Assembly (NCBI GenBank): GCA_031397815.1
Contig: JANNMJ010000241.1
Span: 1-62,089 of the forward strand
Direction of reading: 5' to 3'
Length of the DNA: 62,089 nucleotides
Source of the DNA: JANNMJ01 sp031397815
GTDB lineage: Bacteria > Bacteroidota > Bacteroidia > Cytophagales > Hymenobacteraceae
Part shown: positions 26,038-35,538 of the stretch, one piece after another
Position numbering within the stretch: position 1 is the first letter of the stretch
Layout: the number at the start of each line of letters is the position of its first letter
Translations under genes and position numbers: made by a program
The notes under the pieces: generated by a model
Databases searched by the model: none
Seen by the model: only the letters and a program-made list of their open reading frames with translations
What the model was told of the DNA's origin: nothing

Positions 26038-26165
26038 CGCTGTCCTACTTATCGGGTACCGTCCCGGTGCCGGTGGCTTGACGGCCGAACCGCTACCTCA
26101 ACCAAGCTAGGCGGCATTGCGCAGCCCGTATAGCTTACCCATCTTCCCCGAAACACCCCAAACGC

Positions 26166-26207
26166 AAACCGGCCCGGCTGCTCAACAGAGAGCAACCGGG
26201 CCGGTTT
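26166..26207. terminator. Bidirectional terminator
   Basis: AAACCGGCCCGG pairs with CCGGGCCGGTTT, extended by CTGCT/AGCA-type pairing. It lies between converging rsgA and the small lipoprotein gene. Confidence 0.88.
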
Positions 26208-26233
26208 AAGATCAGGCTACGAGGAGCGAAGGA

Positions 26234-26518
26234 CTACTTCTTCTCTTCGGTGGTGGTGGTGGTGGTCGAAGACGACTCCATTTTGCCAGCTTCCATTTTA
26301 GCAGCGGCGGTGTCGCCGGCCATTGGAGCAGCAGCAGCGGCAGCCGTGTCAGCAGCCATATCGGCTGGTGCAGCTTCGGTGCTCATTGCGGTCGAGTCTG
26401 CCGACATCTCGGTCGTCGTCGTCGTGGTTTCGGTTTTCTGTTCGCCACCGCAGCTAGCGAGCGACAACACGGCAACAGCGGCCAGAACGAACGAGGCAGA
26501 GGTAAGGACCTTCTTCAT
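26234..26518 (-). CDS. Small Ala/Thr-rich lipoprotein
   Basis: The 94-residue product has a lipoprotein signal (MKKVLTSASFVLAAVAVLSL followed by ASCGGEQ, with Cys as the lipidated residue). The mature part is of low complexity: Thr runs, Ala-rich AADTAAAAAAPMAGD and an acidic and basic tail TTEEKK. It has no recognisable fold and is probably a disordered, surface- or periplasm-tethered protein. Similar small lipoproteins are frequent in Bacteroidota, but their role is unknown to me. A well-formed promoter lies upstream, so it is likely well expressed. Confidence 0.8.
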   Translation of the reverse strand: MKKVLTSASFVLAAVAVLSLASCGGEQKTETTTTTTEMSADSTAMSTEAAPADMAADTAAAAAAPMAGDTAAAKMEAGKMESSSTTTTTTEEKK

Positions 26519-26566
26519 TTAGAGGGGGTTAGAAGAAAACGTTTCGGTTTCTTGTTAAATCGGGTG

Positions 26567-26596
26567 CAAAACTACGGCTAGTTTCGGCATTTCCAA
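26567..26596 (-). promoter_or_regulatory. Bacteroidota-type promoter of the small lipoprotein
   Basis: On the minus strand TTG (complement 26594-26596) is followed after exactly 19 bases by TAGTTTTG (complement 26567-26574). This matches the -33/-7 consensus TTG-N19-TAnnTTTG, about 50 bases before the ATG. Confidence 0.75.
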
Positions 26597-26704
26597 CATC
26601 CTTTTCAGATTTCTCACGTAGCGAGGCGAGAGCGGCGAACCAGCCATTGGTACCTTCGCCCTACCAAATCGGCCACTTCCGGCCAATTGAAGATGTTTTC
26701 TACC

Positions 26705-27151
26705 ATGAAAGAGGTTGCAGAAATCCACACTCCGAAGGGGGTTATGACGGTTGAGTTTTTTGAGAAAGACGCGCCGAACACGGTCGCTAACTTCCTGAAA
26801 CTCGCCAAATCAGGCTTTTACGACGGCGTGAAGTTCCACCGGGTGATCCCCAACTTCGTGATCCAAGGCGGCGACCCGACCGGCACGGGCGCTGGCGGAC
26901 CGGGCTACAAAATCAAGTGCGAGCTGGACGGCGAAAACCAGTACCACGACCGCGGCGTCCTGTCAATGGCCCACGCCGGACGGAACACGGGCGGCTCGCA
27001 GTTCTTCATCTGCCACTCGCGCCAAAACACCGCCCACCTCGACCGCAACCACACCGTATTCGGCAAAGTGGTGGACGGGCTGGAGGTGATCGACGGGATC
27101 AAGGCGGGGGATGTGATGACGAAAGTGGTGGTGAAAGAGATCGCTGATTAA
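26705..27151 (+). CDS. Cyclophilin-type peptidyl-prolyl cis-trans isomerase
   Basis: The 148-residue cytoplasmic enzyme catalyses prolyl bond isomerisation. Catalytic and binding residues are seen in FHRVIPNFVIQGGDPTGTG (Arg and Gln), GVLSMAHAGRNTGGSQFFIC and LDRNHTVFGKVVDG. No signal peptide is present. The ATG at 26705 (MKEVAEIHTPKGVM) matches the usual N-terminus, and ATG at 26693 is an alternative. A TACCTTCG box at 26650-26657 may be its -7 element. A terminator follows 56 bases after the stop. Confidence 0.95.
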   Translation: MKEVAEIHTPKGVMTVEFFEKDAPNTVANFLKLAKSGFYDGVKFHRVIPNFVIQGGDPTGTGAGGPGYKIKCELDGENQYHDRGVLSMAHAGRNTGGSQFFICHSRQNTAHLDRNHTVFGKVVDGLEVIDGIKAGDVMTKVVVKEIAD

Positions 27152-27206
27152 GCTGAGTTAGGGATTGCGCTGATTTTTTGGTGCGATTTCGATGCTTCAA
27201 AATACG

Positions 27207-27245
27207 AACGCCCCGCTCGGCTTGCTGCCGGGCGGGGCGTTTTTG
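27207..27245. terminator. Terminator between the cyclophilin and the T9SS protein
   Basis: ACGCCCCGCTCGGC pairs with GCCGGGCGGGGCGT around TTGCT, followed by TTTTT on the plus strand. Confidence 0.88.
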
Positions 27246-27269
27246 TGCGTACCGAGTTGAACAGTGCCG

Positions 27270-30200
27270 CTACTGCTCCGCTGCTTCGCCGATGACGACT
27301 CGGCGCACGAAAGCGCGCCCGTCGGCCCGCGTCGCTTGCAGCAGGTACAAGCCGGTTGGCAGCGTGCGCACGTCCAGCGTGAGCGCGGCGCCGGGCGCGG
27401 TGGCGGTCAGCCGCCGTACGATGCGCCCGGCGGGGTCCATGAGCACTACGCCGGTCAGGCCGGAGGCTGCCCCATCGCCTAGCTCCACTCGCAGGGTTTC
27501 GCGGGCTGGGTTGGGTACTACGGTCAGGGCGGCATCCGTGGGCGCCGCCAGGCCGGTAATCACCACAGCCACTGTGGCCGATGCCGCCGAAACGCACCCG
27601 CGCGCCGTGACCGTGGCCGAATAAACCCCGTTCTGGGCGGCAGCCGTGAGCAAAAGCGTGGCGCTGGTCGCGCCCGGCACTACGCCGTTCGGCCCCGTCC
27701 AGACGTAGGTGGCGGGGGGAGGCAGCGCGGGGGTGGCCGTCAGCAGGACGGGGCCAGTGCCCGTTTGGTTGAGGCTGAGCGCGGGGGTAGTCGGGCGAGG
27801 CGTAACCCGCACCGTGACCGGCGGGCTCGCCGGACCGAAACAGCCGCTGCTCGTGGCTACTTCCACGGTGTAAGGGCCGGGGGCGGTTACCCACAGGCTG
27901 CGGGTGGTGGCGCCGCCGGTCCAGCGGTAACCGGCAAAACCGGCGGGCGCCGTAAGCTGCACCGAATCACCGGCGCAAAACCGCGCCGAGTCGGCCGGGG
28001 CGACCGCGACGGCGGCCGGGCGGCGGTTAATCGTCAGGTCGTGCTCGTTGTCGCTGCCCAGCAGCGTCGTATCGGCCGTGATGATGCGTACCCGGTAGCG
28101 CGTGCCGTTGACCAGCGTGGCAGGCAGCGTCGCGCGGAGCGGCGAGGCGCTGTCGGGGCTGATGAGGGGCAGAATAGTGGTTTCGTGCGGGCGGAAACGG
28201 CCCACGGCGTTGCTCAGCTCCACCCGGAAATGGCGGTCGTTGGCGGTGAAGGAGCCGGTTGTGTCGAAAGCCACTGTCACGACATCGCCCGTGCAATAAG
28301 TAGTTTGGGCAAGCGCCGAATCGGTCTGAAGGAACCGCGCCGAGTAGCGGCTGATCCCGCCTGACCCCGCGTAGAAGGCGTTGTAGCGATCAACCAGCGT
28401 GCCCGTGCCCGTGGTAGCGGAGCTGCTGTAACCGCCCACATAGGCCAGCTTGGTCCAGGTCTGGCCCGCATCCTGCGTGCGGAAAACGTCCGTATTACCC
28501 GTCGCCCAGCCTTCCCGGGCCGTACGGAAGGAACCGTAGGTAAGACCTGGGCTTTGAGAACCATTCTGATCCAAGGATGCGAAAGCCTGCAACCGCGTTA
28601 TAGTCCATGATTGTCCGCCATCGGTGGTCCGCATGATGTTAGAGCCTGCCATGTAGTAACCCGTGCGGGCATCGGTGAAGGTGAGGGAATACCCAGTAGG
28701 ATCTCCAGAGAATGGCAGCGCGAGCGTCTGCCAGGTGCGGCCCGCATCGAAGCTGCGTAGCAGCAGCGAAGTATCGGTCGAGGCATAGAGCGTCAGTGAA
28801 TCCGCCCAAACGGGCCGATATAATGTCCGAGTGGTTCCGGTCGTGGCGCGCACCCACGTGCGGCCGCCGTTGCGCGTCAGGTGCAGCGCCCCCTCCGCGC
28901 CCGTTATGGCGATGCGTTGGCCAGTCCAAGTGGCTACGCCAGTGGAACTCAGGGCTGGTGCGGGCAAGTTGGCGCGCGTCCAGGTGCGGCCGCCGTCCGT
29001 GGTCCCAATTGCCAGGCTGGTGCCGACAAACAGGCTCGAATACTCCGTCCCGACGACCCACGCTGTATCGCGGTCTGGGAAAGCGGCGGTTTCCAAGTTT
29101 CCCACCAGCTGCCAGTTGACGTTCGCGACTAGGCTCGGCAGGTACTGGCGCTGCCAGCTCACGCCGCGGTTAGTCGTGCGCAGCACTGAGTTGCTGCCAA
29201 AGCCGGTGCTGAACGCCCAGCCCCGTGTCGGCTCGGGGAAGCTTGTATTCCCAATGGTAAGCAAGGGTACGGGGGTCTTGGAAATCAAGGGCCATGTGGC
29301 GCCATAATCTTGGGTGCGCAGAATTGCTCCTAAGCCACCTACCCACCAGCCCGCGCCGCCGGGTCGAAGCCGGAACCGGGTGTTAATCAGAATTGGCATA
29401 TTCTGCGTGAGAGTCCACGTCTGCCCGCCGTCGATGGTCGTCCAGTAAATAGAACGATCAACGCCTTGAATCATCCCGTGCTGGGCATCTGCAAACGATA
29501 CGTCGTAAAAATCCTCGCGGGACGCATCCAAGGGCATTATCATCGTCTGCCAGGTTGCGCCGCCGTCGGTGGTGTGGTACAGGGCCGGGCCGGTCGGAAT
29601 ATTATTATTTCCTGACGTTAAGCCGACCAGCCAGCCGGTTTGGCTATCCAGAAACCAACATCCCCGGGGACGAAAATCCATCGGCAGCACCAATGGTTGC
29701 CACGACTGCGCTCCATCGCTGGTACGCAATAAATAGAACTCTGGAACGTCGCTTTCGGTGCGGCCGAAAATCAGCCCGGATGTAGGGCTGAAAAATTTGA
29801 AGAATTTTATGATTCGTGGAAGGTGCGAAAAGCTCAGATCGTATGACAGCGGATTCAGCAGCGTCCACGTTTGCCCCCCGTTGGTCGTGCGGCGGATCTT
29901 AGTCGTCACGCCTTCGTTAAAATAGTTGGGCGGGCGGCGCTGGGTTTGATCATATACCACGTAGGCCACCGTAGGCGATACGGCCGCCATCGTCGGCGCC
30001 CACGTGCTGGTCGGCTCGCCGATTGTTTGTACCGCCCAATCACGCCCGCCATTCGTCGTGTGCAGGATCTTCCCCGGCCCGACGCGGTTATTCGTCGGCA
30101 GAGTGGCCTCCGTCTCCATCCCGATCCAGCCGTTGAGCGAATCGGCGAACGCCACCGACGTGAGGTCGCGCAGCGCCCCTTGGGTGTTGAGCACCTGCCA

Positions 30201-30473
30201 GTCGCGCCCGCCATTCCGGGTTTGCACCGCCGTGCCGTGCGAGCCGACGGCGATCATACTCGAATCGGAGAAGGCGTGAAAATCCCACAGCGTATGGCCC
30301 GTGGGTTGCGGCAACAGCCATTCCCAATAGGGAGTGCCGGAAATGGGGTAGCGCGGTGCGGAGTTCTGCCCGTGCGCGGGCAATCCGGCAGCCAAGCCCA
30401 GCAACCCGCTGAGGAATAGGCCTACTCCCTTTACTAGCAAGGCACGGGGTGTGCAAAAAGAGACAAAACGCAT
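27270..30473 (-). CDS. Large T9SS-secreted Ycf48/BNR-type protein
   Basis: The 1067-residue product has a signal peptide (MRFVSFCTPRAL...PAHGQ). About 650 residues of BNR/Ycf48-like beta-propeller repeats follow, marked by TTNGGRDW, TTDGGATW, TRNGGRTW and RSFDAGRTW. A Cys-containing Ig/PKD-like region is next (VAVAPADSARFCAGDSVQLT, PYTVEVATSSGCFG). A T9SS sorting domain ends it (VVPNPARETLRVELG, LPTGLYLLQATRADGR). In oxygenic phototrophs Ycf48 assists photosystem II assembly, but secreted bacterial relatives are uncharacterised. It may bind glycans or act as an adhesin, which is an inference. It is intact and monocistronic. Confidence 0.85.
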   Translation of the reverse strand: MRFVSFCTPRALLVKGVGLFLSGLLGLAAGLPAHGQNSAPRYPISGTPYWEWLLPQPTGHTLWDFHAFSDSSMIAVGSHGTAVQTRNGGRDWQVLNTQGALRDLTSVAFADSLNGWIGMETEATLPTNNRVGPGKILHTTNGGRDWAVQTIGEPTSTWAPTMAAVSPTVAYVVYDQTQRRPPNYFNEGVTTKIRRTTNGGQTWTLLNPLSYDLSFSHLPRIIKFFKFFSPTSGLIFGRTESDVPEFYLLRTSDGAQSWQPLVLPMDFRPRGCWFLDSQTGWLVGLTSGNNNIPTGPALYHTTDGGATWQTMIMPLDASREDFYDVSFADAQHGMIQGVDRSIYWTTIDGGQTWTLTQNMPILINTRFRLRPGGAGWWVGGLGAILRTQDYGATWPLISKTPVPLLTIGNTSFPEPTRGWAFSTGFGSNSVLRTTNRGVSWQRQYLPSLVANVNWQLVGNLETAAFPDRDTAWVVGTEYSSLFVGTSLAIGTTDGGRTWTRANLPAPALSSTGVATWTGQRIAITGAEGALHLTRNGGRTWVRATTGTTRTLYRPVWADSLTLYASTDTSLLLRSFDAGRTWQTLALPFSGDPTGYSLTFTDARTGYYMAGSNIMRTTDGGQSWTITRLQAFASLDQNGSQSPGLTYGSFRTAREGWATGNTDVFRTQDAGQTWTKLAYVGGYSSSATTGTGTLVDRYNAFYAGSGGISRYSARFLQTDSALAQTTYCTGDVVTVAFDTTGSFTANDRHFRVELSNAVGRFRPHETTILPLISPDSASPLRATLPATLVNGTRYRVRIITADTTLLGSDNEHDLTINRRPAAVAVAPADSARFCAGDSVQLTAPAGFAGYRWTGGATTRSLWVTAPGPYTVEVATSSGCFGPASPPVTVRVTPRPTTPALSLNQTGTGPVLLTATPALPPPATYVWTGPNGVVPGATSATLLLTAAAQNGVYSATVTARGCVSAASATVAVVITGLAAPTDAALTVVPNPARETLRVELGDGAASGLTGVVLMDPAGRIVRRLTATAPGAALTLDVRTLPTGLYLLQATRADGRAFVRRVVIGEAAEQ

Positions 30474-30787
30474 AGCTGAGATGGGAAAAGTGGCGGGCAG
30501 GAAGCAGGCGGGCAGGGTCGACGGAATAGCGGCGCAGCCGTGAGGGGCAGCAGCGTAAATGAACAGACGCAGATTCGCGATCGATTACGGTCTCTTGGTA
30601 AGATTAATTTCTTTTAAAAGAATAGAGAGAAGGAGAATTACTAAGCGAGGCGAAGCCCCTAAAGCGGCTCAGAAGTGCGTAATGGCACTCTTATAGCGTA
30701 CGCCGTTTTGCAGGCAAGACCACAAGTGGCATCGGCGGCGCCTATAATCGGAAGTGATAATTTGAAATTTCGCTTGAAATTAATAAC
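30474..30787. other. AT-rich intergenic region, probable promoter area
   Basis: About 310 bases lie between the T9SS propeller gene start and a terminator. The stretch at 30600-30650 is AT-rich with runs such as TCTTTTAAAAGA, a 12-bp perfect palindrome. No clear gene or consensus promoter was found. Confidence 0.4.
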
Positions 30788-30831
30788 AAAAAAAAGGGGC
30801 TTCCAGCGCAATGCACCGGAAGCCCCTTTTT
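30788..30831 (-). terminator. Intrinsic terminator after the MoxR-type gene
   Basis: AAAAAGGGGCTTCC pairs with GGAAGCCCCTTTTT around a 13-base loop, about 20 bases past the stop of the minus-strand ATPase gene. Confidence 0.88.
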
Positions 30832-30852
30832 ACGGCCTAATAATACTGTTTT

Positions 30853-32409
30853 TTACCGCCGACGACGGCGCGGCGCATCGTCCTCTTCCTCGTCGTCATC
30901 GTCGGAGGAGCCGAAGTTGGGCATTTGGAACATGCCGCTGAGCAGGTCTTTGAACTGCGCGCCCGACGTGAGGCGGTGGCGCGAAAGCTGACTGTGCTCC
31001 ACAAGGCCGTGCAGGGCGAATTCCATCAAGAGGTACCGAGCGGGATCGTCGGGCACCAGCTCATCGGGGACGCTCTGCTTGACGACGTCGCGCAGCCCGG
31101 GCACCGAGTCGAGCAGGGCGCGGTAATCGGTGTCGGCGGCGTCGTGGATGAGGTCGAGGGAGTTGCCGTTGCCGAACCACGTCACGATGGGCGTGTAGGG
31201 GTTATCGGTGCCGGCTTTTCCGTCTTTGCCTTTTTGTTTCTTGACCTTATCGGGGTCGGGGAAATATTGCAGGAATTGCGCCCGCAACGCTTTCCCCATC
31301 AGGCTCTGCGCCACCATCGCGGGGCCTTCCTGCTCGCCTTCATATACCAGCTCCATCTTGCCAGTGAGGGCAGGGACGGATACCAGAAGGTCGGCGATGC
31401 GGGTGAGCGTGGTGGTTTCGCTGTTGAGTAGGGCGCGGCGCTCGGCGGCGGCGATGACGGATTCGTAGGCGGAAATGGTCAGGCGGGCGGAGACGCCCGA
31501 CTTGGCGTCGACATATTCACTCTGCCGGGCCTCAATCGCGACTTGCTCCACTAAATCCGCCAACAGCGGGTGGCGCTGCACCACCTCGCGCTGATGCGCC
31601 GTGAGCTTGGCCTCTTGCTGCGTGATGGCGCGGCCGATTTCGAGCGTCTTCGGATAGTGCGTGATAATCTGAGCGTCGATGCGGTCCTTGAGGGGCGTGA
31701 CGATGGAGCCGCGATTCGTATAATCTTCCGGGTTGGCGGTGAATACGAACTGCAAATCGAGCGGCAGACGCACTTTGAAGCCGCGAATCTGAATGTCGCC
31801 TTCCTGCAAAATATTGAACAGCGCCACCTGAATCCGCGCCTGCAAATCGGGCAATTCGTTAATCACGAAAATACCTCGGTGCGCGCGCGGAATCAGGCCG
31901 AAATGAATAACCCGCTCGTCGGAATATGGGAGCTTGAGGGTGGCGGCCTTAATGGGGTCGGCGTCGCCGATGAGGTCGGCGACGGAAACGTCCGGGGTGG
32001 CGAGCTTTTCGGTGTAGCGCTCGTCGCGGTGGAGCCAGCGGATGGGGGTGTCGTCGCCTTTATCGGCGATGAGGTCGAGGGCGAAGCGGGAGAGCGGCCG
32101 GAAAGGGTCGTCGTTCAGCTCGGCACCTGCCACGGCGGGCACCCACTCGTCGAGCAGGCCGATGAGGAGGCGCGCGATGCGGGTTTTCGCTTGCCCGCGC
32201 AGGCCGAGCAGGTTGATGTGGTGTCCGGCCAGCAACGCGCGTTGCAGGTCCGGAATGACGGTTTCTTCGTAGCCGAAGATGCCGGGAAACGCGTCTTCGC
32301 CAGCGCGCAGCTTGGCGACCAGATTAGCGCGCAGCTCTTCCTTAACGGTGCGCGGCTGGTAGCCGCTGGCCTTGAGCTGGCCGAGGGTATGAAGGGAGGG
32401 TTGAGTCAC
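30853..32409 (-). CDS. MoxR/ChlI-type AAA+ ATPase
   Basis: This 518-residue protein resembles the magnesium-chelatase ChlI-like or MoxR group, ATPases that remodel partners bearing VWA domains. The Walker A region is LLGLRGQAKTRIAR, with GQAKT in place of GxGKT as usual in this subgroup. IFVINELPDLQARIQVALFN is Walker B with sensor context, and FVFTANPEDYTNRGSIVTP follows. The C-terminus ends in an acidic run and RRRRR. The GTG at 32409 (MTQPSLHTLGQLKASGYQ) was chosen. An ATG at 32490 would add 27 residues across a run of eight C (32414-32421 region). The VWA partner lies immediately upstream on the same strand. Confidence 0.85.
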   Translation of the reverse strand: MTQPSLHTLGQLKASGYQPRTVKEELRANLVAKLRAGEDAFPGIFGYEETVIPDLQRALLAGHHINLLGLRGQAKTRIARLLIGLLDEWVPAVAGAELNDDPFRPLSRFALDLIADKGDDTPIRWLHRDERYTEKLATPDVSVADLIGDADPIKAATLKLPYSDERVIHFGLIPRAHRGIFVINELPDLQARIQVALFNILQEGDIQIRGFKVRLPLDLQFVFTANPEDYTNRGSIVTPLKDRIDAQIITHYPKTLEIGRAITQQEAKLTAHQREVVQRHPLLADLVEQVAIEARQSEYVDAKSGVSARLTISAYESVIAAAERRALLNSETTTLTRIADLLVSVPALTGKMELVYEGEQEGPAMVAQSLMGKALRAQFLQYFPDPDKVKKQKGKDGKAGTDNPYTPIVTWFGNGNSLDLIHDAADTDYRALLDSVPGLRDVVKQSVPDELVPDDPARYLLMEFALHGLVEHSQLSRHRLTSGAQFKDLLSGMFQMPNFGSSDDDDEEEDDAPRRRRR

Positions 32410-32496
32410 GAAAGGGGGGGGAATGCTGAATTTATTGCTGTCTGCGGATGAATAAGTCGGAAGGTTAAAAAAAACTTCCCGCTCCATCATCGGCTA

Positions 32497-33597
32497 TTAA
32501 AGGCTTTTCCGCCGATTCTGTTTGTAATCTTCGAAAATCAGGTGGCCTAACCCCTGAAGCGACGAATAATACGCCTTGCCCTGATTGACCTGCGTAAACT
32601 CCTCCACGAATTGCCGCAGATACGGGTCCTGCGCAATCATGAAAGTCGTGACCGGCACGCGGAGGCGCCGGGCCTGCGCCGCCAGATTCAGGGTTTTATT
32701 GATGACTTTACGGTCGAGGCCGAACGAGTTTTTATAATACTTCAGGCCTTCTTTCAAGCACGTCGGCTTGCCGTCGGTGATCATAAAAATCTGCTTGTTC
32801 GCCACTTTCCGCTTGCGGAGCAGGTCAAGGGCCAATTCCAGCCCCGCGACGGTATTCGTGTGGTACGGCCCGACGGAGAGGTACGGTAAATCCTTTACCT
32901 CGATCTGCCACGCATCGTTGCCGAAGACGATGACGTCGAGGAAATCGCGCGGATATTTCTGCTTGACCAGCTCGGCGAGCGCCATCGCCACTTTTTTGGC
33001 GGGCGTAATGCGGTCTTCGCCGTAGAGAATCATCGAATGGCTGATGTCGATCATCAGCACGGTGGCGGTTTGCGAGCGGTGCTCAGTCTCGCGGACTTCG
33101 AGGTCGTTCTCGGTGAGCAGGAAATCGGTTTCGCCGAGGCCGTGGTTGAGCTGCGCGTTGCGCAGGGATTCGGTCATCTCGATTTGCTCCACGGAATCGC
33201 CGAAACGGAATTCGCGTAGTTCCGTCGAGGCCTCTTCCCCGGCGCCGGGGTGCGGGGTGGCGTGGTTGCCGCGCCCGGATTTCTTGAGCTTGCCGAAGAT
33301 CTCCTCCAGCGCCGAGCGGCGGATCTCGCCTTCGCTCTTGCCGGTGACTTTCAGCGACCCATCGCGCTCGTTTTCTTCGAGATACCCCTTCTTTTTTAGG
33401 TCCTCGATGAAGTCACCCATCCCGTACTGATCGTCGGTGAGGCCGTATTGGCGGTCGACTTCATTGAGCCACTTGAGGGTCTCGCCGACGTCGCCGGACG
33501 TGATGGTGAGGAGCTGAAGGAAGACTTTGAGAAGCTGCTCGAACCCGCCGCCACTATCTGGCGGGGGCGTAAAATCGGTGAAGCGGTAGCCAAGCAT
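32497..33597 (-). CDS. VWA-domain partner of the MoxR-type ATPase
   Basis: The 366-residue protein has a C-terminal von Willebrand A domain with the MIDAS motif MIDISHSM (DxSxS), plus LDVIVFGNDAW and FMITDGKPTC. The N-terminal half is helical and charged (LTITSGDVGETLKWLNEVD, LEEIFGKLKK). There is no signal peptide, so it is cytoplasmic. It precedes the ATPase gene on the same strand, and such pairs are thought to act like chelatase or chaperone complexes. The substrate is unknown. The start at 33597 (MLGYRFTDF) avoids an Arg-rich extension that would overlap the divergent DUF922-like gene. Confidence 0.88.
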   Translation of the reverse strand: MLGYRFTDFTPPPDSGGGFEQLLKVFLQLLTITSGDVGETLKWLNEVDRQYGLTDDQYGMGDFIEDLKKKGYLEENERDGSLKVTGKSEGEIRRSALEEIFGKLKKSGRGNHATPHPGAGEEASTELREFRFGDSVEQIEMTESLRNAQLNHGLGETDFLLTENDLEVRETEHRSQTATVLMIDISHSMILYGEDRITPAKKVAMALAELVKQKYPRDFLDVIVFGNDAWQIEVKDLPYLSVGPYHTNTVAGLELALDLLRKRKVANKQIFMITDGKPTCLKEGLKYYKNSFGLDRKVINKTLNLAAQARRLRVPVTTFMIAQDPYLRQFVEEFTQVNQGKAYYSSLQGLGHLIFEDYKQNRRKSL

Positions 33598-33738
33598 AGG
33601 GAAGAATAGGAGTCGGAAGCGGTGCCCGAGGTGGGCGGGCGCTTCCAGTCCAACACGCAGCGGGGGAAGGTTGTTCGGCGCGCTGCAAGAGTACGGCAGC
33701 GGACGGAACAAACGTCCGTCGCGCAGCCTTTCGGGGGC

Positions 33739-34299
33739 GTGACGATTCGCTGCCTCCTCCTCTGTCTCGCGCTCGCCCTGCCGACTGTTCGGGTGGCCGC
33801 GCACACCCCGCCGCCGCCGCCCAAATCGGCCGGGAATACCGACTCCACCATTCTCTGGCAGCCGAATAAGCCCCTCGTTTGGGCCGATTTCAAGGGCACC
33901 GCCGGGCCGGATGAGAAGCTCCACGCCCTCACCTCTGCCGACCTGAACGTGCAGGTGAGCTGCTCAAATAATAAACTCACCGTAAACGTGGAAGCCGTGT
34001 TCCGGCCGCTCGAATCGTGGACGCGCTCCGCCGATTCGGCCCCGCTGCTGCGGCACGAGCAGGTTCATTTCGACCTCACCGAAGTTCACGCCCGGCTGAT
34101 GCGCCTCAGCTTGCTGAAGCTGCGGATGACGTGCGAGCAGGCGCAAACCCAGCTCCAGCCGCTCATCGACGCGGCGTTCACGGTCTGGCAGCGCGAGCAG
34201 GATCGCTACGACGAAGAGAGTCGGCACGGCCTCGACGCGAAGGGGCAGGCGCGCTGGGAGCAGCAGGTGGCCGCGCAGCTAAAGGCGCTGCCGCGCTGA
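33739..34299 (+). CDS. DUF922-like secreted putative zinc protease
   Basis: The 186-residue protein starts at GTG with a signal peptide (MTIRCLLLCLALALPTVRVAA). ILWQPNKPLVWADFKG is the conserved opening of DUF922-like proteins. LLRHEQVHFDLTEVHAR contains a zincin-type HExxH core and is followed by a helical C-terminus. The predicted metal site suggests peptidase activity, which is unproven for the family. It diverges from the VWA/MoxR pair. A Pro run (TPPPPPK) follows the signal peptide. Alternative upstream starts would lack a signal. Confidence 0.8.
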   Translation: MTIRCLLLCLALALPTVRVAAHTPPPPPKSAGNTDSTILWQPNKPLVWADFKGTAGPDEKLHALTSADLNVQVSCSNNKLTVNVEAVFRPLESWTRSADSAPLLRHEQVHFDLTEVHARLMRLSLLKLRMTCEQAQTQLQPLIDAAFTVWQREQDRYDEESRHGLDAKGQARWEQQVAAQLKALPR

Positions 34300-34331
34300 G
34301 GGGGGCGGTTTTTTGCTGTCTTCTGTCGCCC

Positions 34332-34949
34332 TTAATGCCACCTATCATCATCCAACACGGCGCTGACTAGCTTGCGGTACTCGTCGTCCTGCTCTTCGTG
34401 GGCCGTCACGACGGCTTGGGAGTAGGTGGTGAGTGGGTCGGCGGTCTCGGCTTCGGGGTTGGCGGTGGGGTAAGTGCCTGTCTCGACGAGCGCCCGCACG
34501 CGGCTGGCCTCGCGGTCGACGCTCATCTTGCCGTCGAGGAAATGGCTGATGTAGGTGCGGATGCGCTCACGGCGGTCGGCCGACGGTTCGAGGAGCAAGA
34601 GGTCGTAAGCGGTCTTGCGGAGCCGCGCGACGCCGTCGCGGGTCCGGTGGCGGGCGTCGGCAATCAGCAGCGAGTCGGTGGAGCGCAGCGGCCCGACGCG
34701 GAATCGGCGCCCCGGCCGCAGGTAGGCCGTCAGGCGGGTGGCTTCCTCGCGGGTGGCCGCCACGACGTGCTCATTCGCCTCGTCGGCGGCCGTCAGAAAG
34801 GTGGCGTAGGCCGCCCGGAGCTGGTTTTGCTCCTGCGTCCGCGCCGCGAAGCTCAGCGTCAGGAACGTGCCCGACAGCGTAATAATCGAACCCGCCATCA
34901 CCGGCAACAGGCTCTTGAACGTTTCAGAGGAAAGAAAAGTCAGACGCAT
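34332..34949 (-). CDS. Hypothetical membrane-anchored protein
   Basis: The 205-residue protein has one N-terminal membrane segment (LLPVMAGSIITLSGTFLTLS). A long helical region rich in Arg, Glu and Ala follows (AAYATFLTAADEANEHVVAA, ADRRERIRTYISHFLDG). I recognise no family. The layout, an anchor with a coiled or helical soluble part, suggests a cytoplasmic or periplasmic scaffold, but the orientation is not determinable. It converges with the DUF922-like gene with a gap of only 32 bases and no evident hairpin. Confidence 0.65.
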   Translation of the reverse strand: MRLTFLSSETFKSLLPVMAGSIITLSGTFLTLSFAARTQEQNQLRAAYATFLTAADEANEHVVAATREEATRLTAYLRPGRRFRVGPLRSTDSLLIADARHRTRDGVARLRKTAYDLLLLEPSADRRERIRTYISHFLDGKMSVDREASRVRALVETGTYPTANPEAETADPLTTYSQAVVTAHEEQDDEYRKLVSAVLDDDRWH

Positions 34950-35088
34950 CGCCGACGCATACGGCGCGCCGGGCGCAAGGGTGCGCCGGTGGTAGTCGGT
35001 ACTTATGAAAGAGCGCCCTTGAAGCAGCAGCCCGCCGCCCGCCGTCCGCAGGTTAGCGGCGGGGCTTCTCCCCCAAAATCCCTCCCTT

Positions 35089-35538
35089 CTACTTCTGACC
35101 CGGGCGCGATTTCAGCCTCACCTCCCGCATCGAGAGCGTATCGGTCAAGGTCTTATAGATCGCTTCCAGCTCTGCCGGACGGGCGGCGTAATGTGCGTAG
35201 CTCTGCTGAAACTGCTGGCTCGTGACGCCCCGACGGCGCAGAATCTCGGTTTCCTGTCCTTGATAAAGCGCCTGAATCGTGTCGGGGGCGCGGGCGCTGT
35301 GCTGGGCGCGCGCCTCGGCCACCTGCATATCCGCAAGCAGCGGCACGAGCTGGGCGGGCGAGAGCAGGTTATCCGGTTTCGGCGGCAGGCCCGCTTCCGA
35401 GCCGCAGGCCGTGGCGGCCCCCAACAGCGCGGCTACGCCGAAACAGCGCAGCGCGGCGCGGCCGGTGCGTAGCTTCGCGCCGCTCCACAAGGCCCACGGC
35501 AAGGTCGGCCAACTGCTTTTTCGTTGTATTGATGGCAT
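35089..35538 (-). CDS. DUF4296 lipoprotein
   Basis: The product has about 149 residues. LPPKPDNLLSPAQLVPLLAD with MQVAEARA is the signature of DUF4296, a Bacteroidota family of unknown function. AALLGAATACGSEA is a lipoprotein signal with the lipidated Cys. The exact start is uncertain: 35538 gives a long basic n-region and overlaps the start of the divergent DUF58 gene by a few bases, and a downstream TTG or GTG would give a more usual signal. Head-to-head overlap with the DUF58 gene means their promoters must lie within each other's coding DNA. Confidence 0.75.
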   Translation of the reverse strand: MPSIQRKSSWPTLPWALWSGAKLRTGRAALRCFGVAALLGAATACGSEAGLPPKPDNLLSPAQLVPLLADMQVAEARAQHSARAPDTIQALYQGQETEILRRRGVTSQQFQQSYAHYAARPAELEAIYKTLTDTLSMREVRLKSRPGQK